Assembly: GCA_037074765.1 (NCBI GenBank)
Contig: JBAMDO010000166.1
Span: forward strand, 1 to 64,000
From: Mansonella perstans
Lineage: Eukaryota; Nematoda; Chromadorea; Rhabditida; Onchocercidae
DNA length: 64,000 bases
Reading direction: 5' to 3'
Below, in pieces: positions 28,147 to 38,800 of the stretch. The notes under the pieces are model-generated. The model did not search any database and was not told the DNA's origin. It saw nothing but the letters and a program-made list of their open reading frames with translations. The position numbers and the translations under genes were made by a program. Positions within the stretch are counted from its first letter, which is position 1. The number at the start of each line of letters is the position of its first letter.

Positions 28147-28245
28147 AATTAATTTTTGAAAACGCTTTCGCGCTTAAATACACGTCAAAATTAATTTTCG
28201 AAAATGCTTTCGTTTTTTGTTATGTCAAAATTAAACTTAAATACT
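28147..28245. repeat. Two-copy ~50-bp tandem repeat
   Basis: The word AAATTAATTTTYGAAAAYG followed by CTTTCG occurs twice about 50 bp apart (about 28147 and 28196). A third partial TGTCAAAATTAA follows. Confidence 0.65.
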
Positions 28246-28432
28246 TGAATATGTGCCAAAATTAAAATTTTTAAAATGTAAAACAAAACTTAAATTCTAT
28301 TTTGTTGAAGTACAAGTAATAAATTAACAAAAAACCCGTGACAATTTTATTTTAATCCGACAAAAATCAAAAATTTTCTTTTTTTCTTGCTAGGATTGAA
28401 GCATATGATTAGCTTTTTCCGAATACCGAAGA

Positions 28433-31400
28433 TTATATTCCGGACCGGGAATTTTTATTCATATCATTTTCAAGACAAATCCAAAGTTTGTTAATAAGTT
28501 GACGCGTAATATGTCGTCCATTACTAATTCGCTCGGGTAAATAACCCATTTGATAGGCCTAAAAAAAATTATTGATTTTAAAAAAAAATTCTTCCAATTA
28601 TATATAATTAATTCAATTTTCAATCGAACGATCGAAGCAATTTCTTCAAAAAAAAAAAAGAAAAGAATGAAAAACTGATGGAAAATTTTATTAACAAAGA
28701 TTTTTTTCTAAACCATATGGACAAGAAGAAAGAGAGAGAGAGGGAGAAGGAAACAGATGAAGAAAAAGCATGGTAGAAAAGTCTGTATTGTTAAAAAACT
28801 TCTATGTAAAAATTGCAAATTTTTCAAATTTTACACTAATTAACCTGTTCAGCAATAACAATATTAATATATGCATACTGCCAACGATTCATCACAGCAC
28901 CTGGTCGTTGTTGTCGAATTTTTTCAATTAAATCCCAAAAATAAATTTATTTAATATTCTTTGGGTTTTTCTCTTTTTTGGAATATAATTTGAAATCGGA
29001 AATGAAATTAATTTTTACCTTAACATTTACAGTTTGTAAATTTTTTAGTTGGTGTATGGCAAAGTCTAATGCAATCAGAACACCTGTACGACCACGGCCT
29101 GCATGACAATGTATCAGTGTTGTTGTATCATCACTCACCTATAATCGTATCATATTTCATTCAAAATTTCGAATAATATTTGATACTACAGTAGTAATTG
29201 GAATTAGAATTAGAATTATTAGCAATTAATGGAAACAAAAAAGAACAACCATTGTTCGTTGAACCGCAAACTTTTCAGTTTGAAAATTCACTTTCTAATT
29301 CAAGTATATATATATATATATATATGTATTATTTATAAGAGCTGCTTTATTTTGTCTCTTATTGTCAATATATATTTTTTCTTATTAGAAATCAAATTAA
29401 TTGAATTGAAATTTAATTTGATTAAATTAATTTTGAGGCACTATTAATGTTAGATTGTAATTTATTACTTAATTGATAAACGATAAATGGATTAATAGAA
29501 TGCTTAGTAATCTAATGATATTACCTGTTCAATGATGACAATAAAGAAAAGACGAATATATGTAACATTTTTACCATAAGCAAAATCTGTAATAACGTAT
29601 TTGCAGCTTTAGCCAAGGTATTTTGTCGTCCCCAAGGTAAAGGTAATCGTCCATCTGGCCATCGAAAATAGCATACATGAGTGAGTAATCGATTTCTTTG
29701 TGGACTAATCAAATTACAATATCGTATACGAAGTTGTGTTAATCGGTAAACACATTCTTTACTATTATTTGCGCGAATTTTACAATCAGCCTAAAATATC
29801 TGTTTTATCGCAATTCTCATTAATATTTGAAAAAAGGTAATAAAAATAAATTATACAGTTATAAAATTAGAGAAACTGTATTAATTATATTATTATGATT
29901 TAATTACATCATTATGATTTAGTTCTATTATTACGATTTAATTATATTATTTTGATTTAGTTATATTAATATGATTTAACTATATTATTATGAAGGGTAG
30001 TTAACGAGATGATTAACTGTACATTTGTGAAACTGTATTAATTATATTATTATGATTATTCCAATATATATAAGTTTTTCTCTTTTTTTTCCCTGTACTA
30101 TAATTTTATTTCAAAAAGCGTACAGACTTCGTAGTATAGCAAAAAAATTGTGGATAAGAATTGAATTAAAACATTTAATTTAAGAATTATTCCATTCCCA
30201 AACAACGTTAGCCAGAATTTGACCCATTGAACCTACCCACCATTAAAGTGCTACTAATGCAGGTAATTTGAAATGGCATAAAGTTGAGAGTTTCGCCACG
30301 AATAGTTGGCCAATATTGAATTGTCTCATGATTATCCTTATATATACCTTGATAAAGACATTCCTCATGCGGGAAATTCAACGATATTATCGTTTTTACA
30401 TTTTCCTAAATTTCGATTAATCTTCATAGATAAATTTAGTAAATTTTAACCATAAAAAAAAAATTTTTTTTCTTCCCAGTAGTTATTATTTCATATTTAT
30501 GGAAGTTCTAAAAAAATTGCTATTTATCTTGAATGAAAAGCCTATAAAGCATTTATGATTTACTGCTCACAACTCATTGCAGAATACAGTATGTTAATGT
30601 ATTAAATGCTTTAATCAGGTATATATCAGAATAATCAGCATATCCTGATATATATCTGGATAATTGTTTCATGATTATCCAGATTTATACCTGCATTGAG
30701 TACATTAGCATACTGTATTCTGTATTGAAATGTGTTACTACCAGGTGGAAAAATATTTGCAACTAAACATATTAACTGCATTTCTCGACGAACTAACAGC
30801 ACAATTATACTAATTCAATTAATGAAAAAAATAATGTAATAATATTGAAGAAATTTTTTAGAAAAATCATTTAAATAAAATTAAAAATTTTTTTTTACTA
30901 ACCATAATTTAAATAAAAAAAACATTCAGTTAAGCAATTATTAAATCATTGATTCATTCTACCTGCCAAACAAGCATCCAAAAATCATAAACTGTAATTA
31001 AATTTGGCCCTTTACATGCAAGATATATTCGGCCATCATCACGTACAATGCGTTGTGCATACACCTGCAAAAATAATTGCCCTACGATTAGTTGACAATT
31101 TTTTTACCAAACTATCAAATTGTCATCTAGAATAAATTTTTTTTCTTTCTCAAGTATTTTGTTTCAATCAATTATTTAAATTAATTTTATTAGATTTGAA
31201 AAAATTCATTAATTAATTTTGGATGAAATTTTTTTGTCAAAAAAAAATTTTTCTACACGAATTATTTCTTGTCAAACATATTTGTTCATGATTATTTTGT
31301 AATAATACATATATTCAAATGTATGCAAAAATAAGATTTATAATTAAATTCCAATTTTTTTTTTTAATGCCCCATTTTTATTTCTTCAAAATGACAGACT

Positions 31401-31978
31401 GTGTTATTATAATTAGAAATTAAAAACTAAAATAAACAATAATTTATAGATAACATATAATATAATATTGTTAAGCGTGATTTTTCAGTTATTTTATTAA
31501 TCAAATGAGGATGAGAGAAATTTATAATTAATTAACTGCAAATTGATTTTGGAAAACATTTCAAATTATTGATAAAGTTGGTAATAAAAAAGATAAAGTT
31601 ATTGATTATTTGTTATTATACGATTTTTCTTAACATTTTCCTTGCCATATTTATAATAATTATTTCACTTATTAATTATTACAATTCAATCCTAACTAGT
31701 TAATTAATTAATTGCAATTAAATATGTTTTAAAAAAATCAATGAAAATTTTTTCATTAAAAAAAAGTGCTCAATAAATTCAATAATATTATCATATCATA
31801 CATTTAAAGTTCGCGATAAATTATCATTGAGCATTTGTCGAATGAATGCAAAAGAACCATAATAATAATTACTATTATTCCAATATTCATTGCTTTTCAT
31901 TTGTAATTTGTCAAATTCGTTGCACAATAATTGATATGCGTCAGATAGTGAAAAGTGTGTTAAGAACCAATGTCCAAT
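28433..31978 (-). CDS. Classical protein tyrosine phosphatase domain gene, 5' end unresolved
   Basis: Predicted to hydrolyse phosphotyrosine. Exons: 31978-31802, 31064-30963, 30405-30241, 29790-29575, 29138-29019, about 28937-28845 and 28558-28433, all in one frame (about 333 residues). Conserved parts in order: an EFDKL helix; the region equivalent to DFWxMVWE (YDFWMLVWQENVKTIISLN); QYWP; the WPD loop in CYFRWPDGRLP; the P-loop HCHAGRGRTG with catalytic Cys and Arg; and the Q-loop region RQQRPGAVMNRWQY. The core looks catalytically competent. The usual KNRY substrate-recognition block is not visible; that stretch is replaced by SRTLNVYAQRIVRDDGRIY. The 29018-28938 intron lacks an AG acceptor. 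The N-terminus lies upstream, perhaps in exon 32717-32787. The protein could be cytosolic or a receptor; no membrane segment was seen. Confidence 0.85.
29304..29325. repeat. (TA)n dinucleotide repeat in a phosphatase intron
   Basis: About 11 TA units in the intron between the WPD-loop exon and the catalytic P-loop exon. Confidence 0.9.
29880..30056. repeat. ~22-bp minisatellite in a phosphatase intron
   Basis: Five or so imperfect units based on TATTATTATGATTTAATTA run from about 29880 to 29993. The leading word AAACTGTATTAATTATATTA is repeated again at about 30032-30052, after a short unique spacer. Confidence 0.75.
30581..30730. mobile_element. Fold-back / MITE-like element with ~60-bp terminal inverted repeats
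   Basis: The left arm begins CAGAATACAGTATGTTAATG near 30582 and continues into CAGGTATATATC. The right arm, read on the other strand, begins ACAGAATACAGTATGCTAAT and continues into AGGTATAAATCTGG. The arms are about 85-90% identical with a small gap, and the whole unit of about 150 bp could fold into one hairpin. ATTG flanks both outer ends and may be a target duplication. There is no coding capacity. The element sits in the phosphatase intron 30962-30406. Confidence 0.7.
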
Positions 31979-32716
31979 CTGTTTATTTTAATCATTTTGA
32001 ATTAAATTTAACAATTTTAACAGAAAAAGGAAAAAAAAACTGAAATTTAAAACAAATACAACCATTGTTCTAATTATTGTTATCGAATAATGCAATTTTT
32101 TTTTTTTTTTTTTTATAAAATTAATATAAAATTTACAATGCAAAATAATTTGAATTGAGGAGTGTGTGTGCATTGAATTAAAGTATGTTGGGGTTGAATT
32201 CAAGCATGGAGCTGAGTTGTATGTTCCAAGATGGGTTCATAAGGTTGAACAATTACTATCGCTACTATTTATTGTCTCCTAACACCACTACGTACAATTA
32301 TAGTGTCTTTTTCATGATATTGCGTTTGTTACATAGGTATTACTGTAAAAAATTTAACCTTCATGTTTTTATGTGTAACTGAATCTATTTTTTGTTTCCT
32401 CAATCGATTTTTTGTTTCAATTTCATTTTCAATCATATTTAACAATGATGATTTACTGAAAGAATAACAAAATGAAATTGTAAATTGAATTTGAAAAAAA
32501 AAAGTGGCAACATTGTTAAATCTGCCAATTTTGAAATATCCAAATTTTTTTTAACAAATTTGGAAAAATATTAATAGCAAAAAAAAAAACCTTTTCAATT
32601 TCATTTTCATCAGTATTTTTATCGATTCAGGATTTGAAGCAATTGAAAGCAAATAGATTCAACCAACTCAATTTGCCCTAGCAAAACGAGTGAAATTAAT
32701 TCAAATTAAGCTTCAC

Positions 32717-32787
32717 ATTTCTTTCGCTATTTGCATCTATAAGATCGTTTCGTGCAAAATTTACATAATCATAAATTCTTTCTTCTT
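32717..32787 (-). CDS. Candidate upstream exon of the phosphatase gene
   Basis: On the minus strand an ataatcag acceptor at 32788 opens 71 bp reading EERIYDYVNFARNDLIDANS and ending at an AAT|gtgaag donor in phase 0. This phase matches the next phosphatase exon at 31978. The composition looks coding and no stop occurs. Without splicing the frame runs on to KLNLN and a stop. No homology is recognised and no initiating exon was found upstream. Confidence 0.4.
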
Positions 32788-33475
32788 CTGATTATGAAGA
32801 ATCGTATGAAATATGATTGATTTGCGTCCATTACCTGTTATTAATTTCTATAGGAGATAATAGTATGTTATTTCATATATTTTTGAAATATTTTCCAATA
32901 GTTTTCCATAGTTTGAAGTATTCTTAAATGTTAACGATGCAATCCCAACGAATCCAACAATAATAACAGTTTCACGGAATTCCCATCAAACTTTCATTTA
33001 AGGGATCTGTTCAAAAATTCCAGTAAGAGACAAAATTATAGCATGACGTTTAAATTACGTAAGAAATTTTACTAATTTCGGGAAAACAAATAGGAAAAAA
33101 AATTTTTATCCGTTGTTTCACGATAATGTAAACCATAATATTTAATGTACAATAAATTTTGTATTTAAAATAGAGTTAATCTAATGAGAAAATTTGCAAA
33201 GATTGATTTTTAAAGTGAAGCTGTAAAAAAAGTTCATTTGTTTTGGAATAGTTGAATCAGGATAAATAGCCATATAAAAAGATGTTTTCATGAAATACAA
33301 GTGAACAAATACAAGTCGGATTGGTCCATATTATCCGCGATTTTCTTAAAATAATTTTCCAATTAAAGCAAAACATCATGGTTATTTAATAGATTAACTA
33401 CTTGCCGTATACGTAAATAATTAAATGAAACAATGGCTTATTCATGAAGATTTGAGAAATCATTAGGAACAAATC
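32788..33475. other. Intergenic/5' region between the phosphatase and SNRNP27 3' end
   Basis: The first exon of the phosphatase should lie here, but I could not identify it. A short minus-strand frame starting with ATG near 33291 and another open minus-strand stretch around 32880-33000 have no supporting features. Confidence 0.4.
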
Positions 33476-35122
33476 CTATGCAACATAATCTAATGGCCGG
33501 TTAAAACCTCCTTTCCTGTTCATGTACTGCCGATATCGTCGCGGTTTATTAATTGATACCATACCATTAATATTACCTGGCACCTGGAATTATTTATTTG
33601 CATTAATTGATAAATGGAAAAGAAATTTTAAAGTTTTAGTTCCATTATTATCAATGTTATGTTTATGAAAAAACTGATGAACTATTACCAAAAAAGAGCA
33701 TATACCTTCTTATTTTTAGTCGTATCAAAACCACCAAAGCCCATCAACTTCAGCATGTCCTTATCGAGTCCTTTCAAAGAATCAACACCAACTGAAAACA
33801 TCAATGAGAGCAAAATAAAACGAAAATTCTCTCAAATGATTAAAAAAAAAGTCACTGTTAGCTTAAACAATGAATGCACCCGTCGTTTTAGGCAAGCTAA
33901 CAATTGGAACGTGCACCATTTTCCAGTTAATTGGCATCACATTTGACTTCTGGTTTCTTAATGATTATAAATCCTAAATAATCAGACGCTTGTTAAATAC
34001 TTACCATCCTTCGGCTGCTTTTCTCTTTCTCGATCCCTAAAAAATAAGAATGGTGTAAATTAAAAGAAATACGAAAAAAACTTTTTAAAATTCCGTTTCA
34101 ACTGAAACTGACAAGAATGAAAAATGAAATGAATTGCAATAATTCTTTCCATCTTAATAACTTAATATAACAAATAAATGCCTAGTTTCTTTGCATGCCA
34201 AACAAAAAATTAGCAGCATTTTCAAGTTTGCACAATATAGTCAATTGAATGATGAAGGTTAAGCTACATTCAACTGCAATATATTTCATTTTTTTAAACA
34301 TAGTTTACAAATAAAACGAAAAATGATAAGGGATTTCAGCAACTTTATAAAATTTTGGCAAAGTGACCTTCGTGATCTCTCTTCATTGTCATATCGGCGC
34401 CTTTCATCTGGTCGATCACGACTTCTACTTCGACTTCGTCTACGATCTAAAGGACTTCGTGACCGACGACGTTCCTTAAAGTAAAATATGATAATTTAGG
34501 TTTTTGATAGAACAATCTGCATGCAACCACTGAAAATAACAAAATAAACTTAAAATTCATTATTCTTGAAAAAACATCGATATGTTTTGTAATGAAATCC
34601 TTAAAGAGCTATAAAAAAAGTAATTAAATTTCAAAACATATATACTTGGCTACGGCGACGTGAGCGATCTTTATCAATAGTCCGTGTCCGGCCAGTAGAA
34701 CGTGATCGTGATCTGCGTCGTCTCTCACGCTCCCTTTCTAGAAAAGAACTACAGCCTCATTGAAAATTATGCAAAATCAAAGACCCAACGGTCAAAATGC
34801 TATAGAACTATATTAAAGCAAAAATTATAATTGATTATATAATCTCAATTTATAAGTCAATTTAATTTTAGCAATTTTAATTGAATAAATATTACGCTAA
34901 TCATCGTCATTGTTTGCTGTTGATAACAATGTGATTATTCAAAATGAGAGCTTATTTAATTGGATTTTCCAGAACAAAAAAAAATCAATCATTGTATCTA
35001 AATAAATTGAAATTAAATGTTCCATCAGAAATACATCGATGAAAACTGTCAATAGTTAATGATGCTAATCAGTTGGAAATATTTGAATGTTTACCTCTGC
35101 TCCGACTTCGTTCTCGTACCAT
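33476..35122 (-). CDS. snrp-27: U4/U6.U5 tri-snRNP 27 kDa protein (SNRNP27)
   Basis: A pre-mRNA splicing factor of the spliceosomal B-complex tri-snRNP that helps maintain 5' splice-site choice. Six exons join in phase: 35122-35095, 34737-34646, 34474-34368, 34036-34005, 33791-33706 and 33583-33476, giving 150 residues (human 155). The first half is RS-rich (MVRERSRSRERERERRRR... then RSRSRSRDRPDERRR). The second half carries the family signature: LKLMGFGGFDTTKNKKV, then [20 protein letters not shown] ending in YVA. This is nearly identical to the human end [21 protein letters not shown]. The start is supported by the conserved MVRxRSRSR opening. It faces USP48 across a 773-bp divergent promoter region. 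Confidence 0.97.
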
Positions 35123-35362
35123 TTTCAGCTAATTGCCCAATGAATTTATTTGCACTGTAATTGTAATTTTAATAGTTCAAATAATTAATTTATGATCGAA
35201 AAAAAAAAAGTAAAAACAGATTCCACGAAAGATAAAGTCAACGAATAATCATTGCACAACTCGAGAAACTGCCGAAAATTTCGACGTAGTAAGACAAAGA
35301 AATTGCACAAAGCGAATCTTTCTAGGATTTCTGCCTTGTGATGGAGCTAAATTGGATGATGA

Positions 35363-35534
35363 TCACGAATCATGATTACGATTACAATGATTTAGGTGGT
35401 AATAGAAGGATTGAAGTGGAAAGTGATGTGATTAAGGAACAGTAAAGTTGTTAAAGTAATAATAATCATAATTATGATTCGTGAGTTTAATCGTAATCAT
35501 GATTCGTGATTTTAATTACAATTATGATTCGTGA
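35363..35534. repeat. 25-bp-period repeat with an inverted upstream copy
   Basis: ATGATTCGTGA occurs at 35474-35484, 35499-35509 and 35524-35534, separated by AT-rich spacers of related sequence. TCACGAATCAT, the exact inverse, is at 35363-35373, so a hairpin could form. The block lies inside the SNRNP27/USP48 promoter region. Confidence 0.85.
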
Positions 35535-35800
35535 TTATGAGAGGTTATGTCAAAAGTGGAATCGTGTTTTCATTTCGTTAAAATTATTTTGAGGAAAATA
35601 AATTCGATAGAAGATTCAAAAGTAATTTCACGGAAGTTACGTAAGTGAAACTTGTTTACGTGCAGTTACTTATATATAGTCCGTAATATAACTCTTTAAA
35701 TTCACAACTGCATGTTTTTCTTACAAATTAAATTTGTTTTGCATTTGAATAAATTGGTTGTTTTTTTTCTTTTTTTTTTAAAGCGTACTAAAAAGTTATA

Positions 35801-35810
35801 AAATTTCCAG
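35801..35810 (+). promoter_or_regulatory. Candidate spliced-leader acceptor of USP48
   Basis: aaatttccag ends at 35810, 85 bp before the ATG. An in-frame stop lies between them and no upstream coding exon is visible, so the site fits a trans-splice acceptor or a 5'UTR intron. Confidence 0.4.
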
Positions 35811-35895
35811 GACTTAAAGTGGGAAATTGATGTGGACGATGTTTGCTGCACCAATTGTATTCTGAAAAAAGGCGGAAATTATTTGCAAGAAAGTA

Positions 35896-38800
35896 ATGGG
35901 TTGCGTAACAAAGCGACGAAATACAGCAACAAATCGTCGTAATGTACGTTTACGTAAAAAACTTTTTGTTTTCTAAGTTTTCGTTTTATGTCGCATAGAT
36001 GTTGAATACATAGAATCAACAAAATAGAGCTACCTATCAGCTTATGAACATTTTTAGCAAAGCATTATTTAAACAAAATAGTTCAAGTTTCTAAGGAAAA
36101 GGTTCATATATGCAAAATTTGAAGTGTATTATTGTCCACTGAAGTTCTGCAGCAGTTAGCCGTTATATTTCTATGTTGTTTAATTTACCATTTTGCAATT
36201 AAAAATGCATCAAGAAAACCCGGGAAGATATTCATTTCTTTTTTTATATTTGTGATAAATAAAATTAAAAAATAACTATAAAATATGAGTAATTATGGAG
36301 TTTCTTTAACTAAAATTTTATGGTAGTTTTTTAATAAAATATAATAACTCTCTGTTATGTGCTAATTCTATTTGTGATCTGTATGAATAATGCTTCAGTT
36401 ACAAATAGTAATTATATTCATTAATAAGTAAAGTCCAAAAATTTGATTTATTTGCTGAATTATAGAAGTTTTTTAAATGAAAAAATTCAGATTTCAAATG
36501 AGTGTGAAATACCTGATGAAATAGATTTTGATGCAGCCTGGAAAGTTTATATGCTCAATAAATCTGCCTGCCTTCTTCATTATGTTCCCAATCCAAAGTG
36601 AGACCAGTTGCCATTTTCATTTGTTTTTTCCTTATTATTGCTATTTTTTTCTTATTATTGCGAAACTATGGAAATTGTTTGTATAGTGAAGTGATAAGTT
36701 ATTATTTTTCATAAAATATTTTGCAGAACCAAAAATTGTCGTAATAATCCATATTGTATGGGTCGTTTGGGCTTGGAAAAGTGGGACAAATTATTAAGTT
36801 GTATCAAGAATGATAACAAAACAAATGCAGACTTGGATCGACGTGATATCGCTAAGATACCGTGTGGTTTGGTGAATCTCGGAAATTCATGTTATGTGAA
36901 CAGCTTCCTGCAGGTTTATAGGGCTAATCGTTATTTGTGTAATGAAGTAAAGATTATGAAGCTATAACGAAAGTTCAGAGATTATTATGGAGATTTGCTC
37001 TTTGCAAGCAAATACATTTTTATATTAAAAGTCCATAAATAGTTAAGATATCAGTTGTTCATGGAAATTCTTTCTTCAATTTGTAGATATTTTTCAATGA
37101 TCCTGTTTTTCGCAAATGCATTTATGACTGGCGGCCGGTGGCTAATTTTGTCAAACCGGAAGGCGAAAAAATAAATATTGAGGAGCTAATGCATTGTATA
37201 CAAAAATTATTTATAACCTTGCAAATTACACCTTACGTAAGTTCTTAGATTTTATTCTTGGTCAGATTTTGAAATTTAATTTGAAATTTTAAAAATTCGC
37301 ATTAATCTTAGGGGATTTTTGTTAGCATCAACTCGAAGTTTCGATCGAAATTTTTTTCAATAGATTAATCACAACTAAATTTGTATCTTGTCTGATGTTA
37401 TTATTTTTCTCCTTCTTTCATTACCGTTCATCTAGTAATTATAATGAAGAATTTCGTTTTTCAAGATACTTTTAGGAAGATACCAGCGCTGAAGGATTGG
37501 TTAAGTTGTTACAGTTAGACGGTAATCAACATGATGCCTTAGAATTCCAAATACTTTTCTTCGGCAAACTTGAAAAATTGCTCAGTTGTCACGTTAAATG
37601 GCATGGAGTGCGCGAAACTATTCTCAAAAGATTTCAGGTAAAATACATAAGTTTAAATAAAGCACACAAATTTTCAGTATAATGAAAAATTTCATATTAA
37701 TTTTCTGAAGGATTTTTCTTTGAAGGATTCAGAAAATTTGCAGGGAGTTATAACGCAGACGATTTCTTGTAAATGTGGACGTCGTAGTGTTACAGAGTTG
37801 CCATTTAATCCGTTTTATTTGAGTATTGAAAAAGCTAGATCATTATCCAAAGCATTGGAATATTATTTTCTTCCAGAAGAGTAAGTTCATCTTCCATAGT
37901 TTTAATTTTTCAAATTTAATCGTTAGGAATATCATATTATCCAGAATAGCTTTTCCTGCAATAGTGGTGCAGGCGTTCACTAGATATTGTAGCTTTCAGT
38001 TTTTGTTGAAGAAGCTTAAAATATTATTCATTAATTTTGACATTTAATGATGTATCATCGAGAATGTGTTCTATTCATGTTCAGCGCTTGATGCATAGCC
38101 GATTCTGCGTGGTTTCTCATCTTTCCTGATCTTTAGATTGTTCATCTTGCGCTCACAGTAATTAGCAATGTTTTTAGTAGAACATAGTTCAAAATCGATT
38201 TTATGAGGTTGAAATTAGTTATTGCTACAAAAAGCTAATCGTTATTAAAAATAAGGAAGCAGCTTCTTGGTTAAAACTCAATGCTTTTTCAGATTGCCGG
38301 ATTACAAATGTAGCGATTGCGGACAGACTGGTTCTGCACAAAGTCGTCTTGCGATTAAGGAACCTCCACCTGTGCTGACAATACAACTTAATCGATTTAC
38401 ATATGATGCGTGAGTTTAGCAGCCGCTTTTTCATTCCTTTTTTAGGCAGTTTTTCGAAAATCTAGAAATTTCGTCTATTTTCAACGATTTCGATAAAAAT
38501 TTAAATTTTTTAAAATTACAGTGTGGGACACAAAAAGAAGATTCACTCACCGCTACAATATCCAAGAGTTTTACTGTTGAGTAATGTAAAGTATGACATT
38601 TGTGCTGTAATGATACATGAAGGTCCAAATGCTGATTGCGGGCATTACTACGATTTGATAAAGCATCCAGGCACTGGGCAGTGGTTCACTTATAATGATG
38701 AGGTAATGTTTTTTGTACTATGATATGAAGTGATATCAAGGAGAACTGCTAAATTAATAATTTAAGTATATCACAGAGTAAATGAAGATACGGAATGGAA

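Larger units (their letters stand above)
27003..28432. other. Intergenic region with short tandem duplications, no gene seen
   Basis: Separates the start of the HORMA gene from the 3' end of the phosphatase gene. It contains several short degenerate duplications (27374-27530, 27596-27658, 28147-28245) and slightly GC-richer patches among AT-rich DNA. A 60-codon frame at 27385-27567 lies inside the duplicated sequence and has no splice or homology support. Confidence 0.55.
35123..35895. promoter_or_regulatory. Divergent promoter region of SNRNP27 and USP48
   Basis: The two genes are transcribed away from each other from this 773-bp gap. It contains three plus-strand copies of ATGATTCGTGA spaced exactly 25 bp apart (35474, 35499, 35524) and one inverted copy of the core at 35363-35373. 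No TATA box can be singled out in the AT-rich background. A strong acceptor (aaatttccag) ending at 35810 is a candidate USP48 trans-splice site. Confidence 0.5.

Noticed and set aside
33659..33946. 95-codon plus-strand frame
   Set aside because: It is the antisense shadow of SNRNP27 exon 33706-33791 and the flanking intron.
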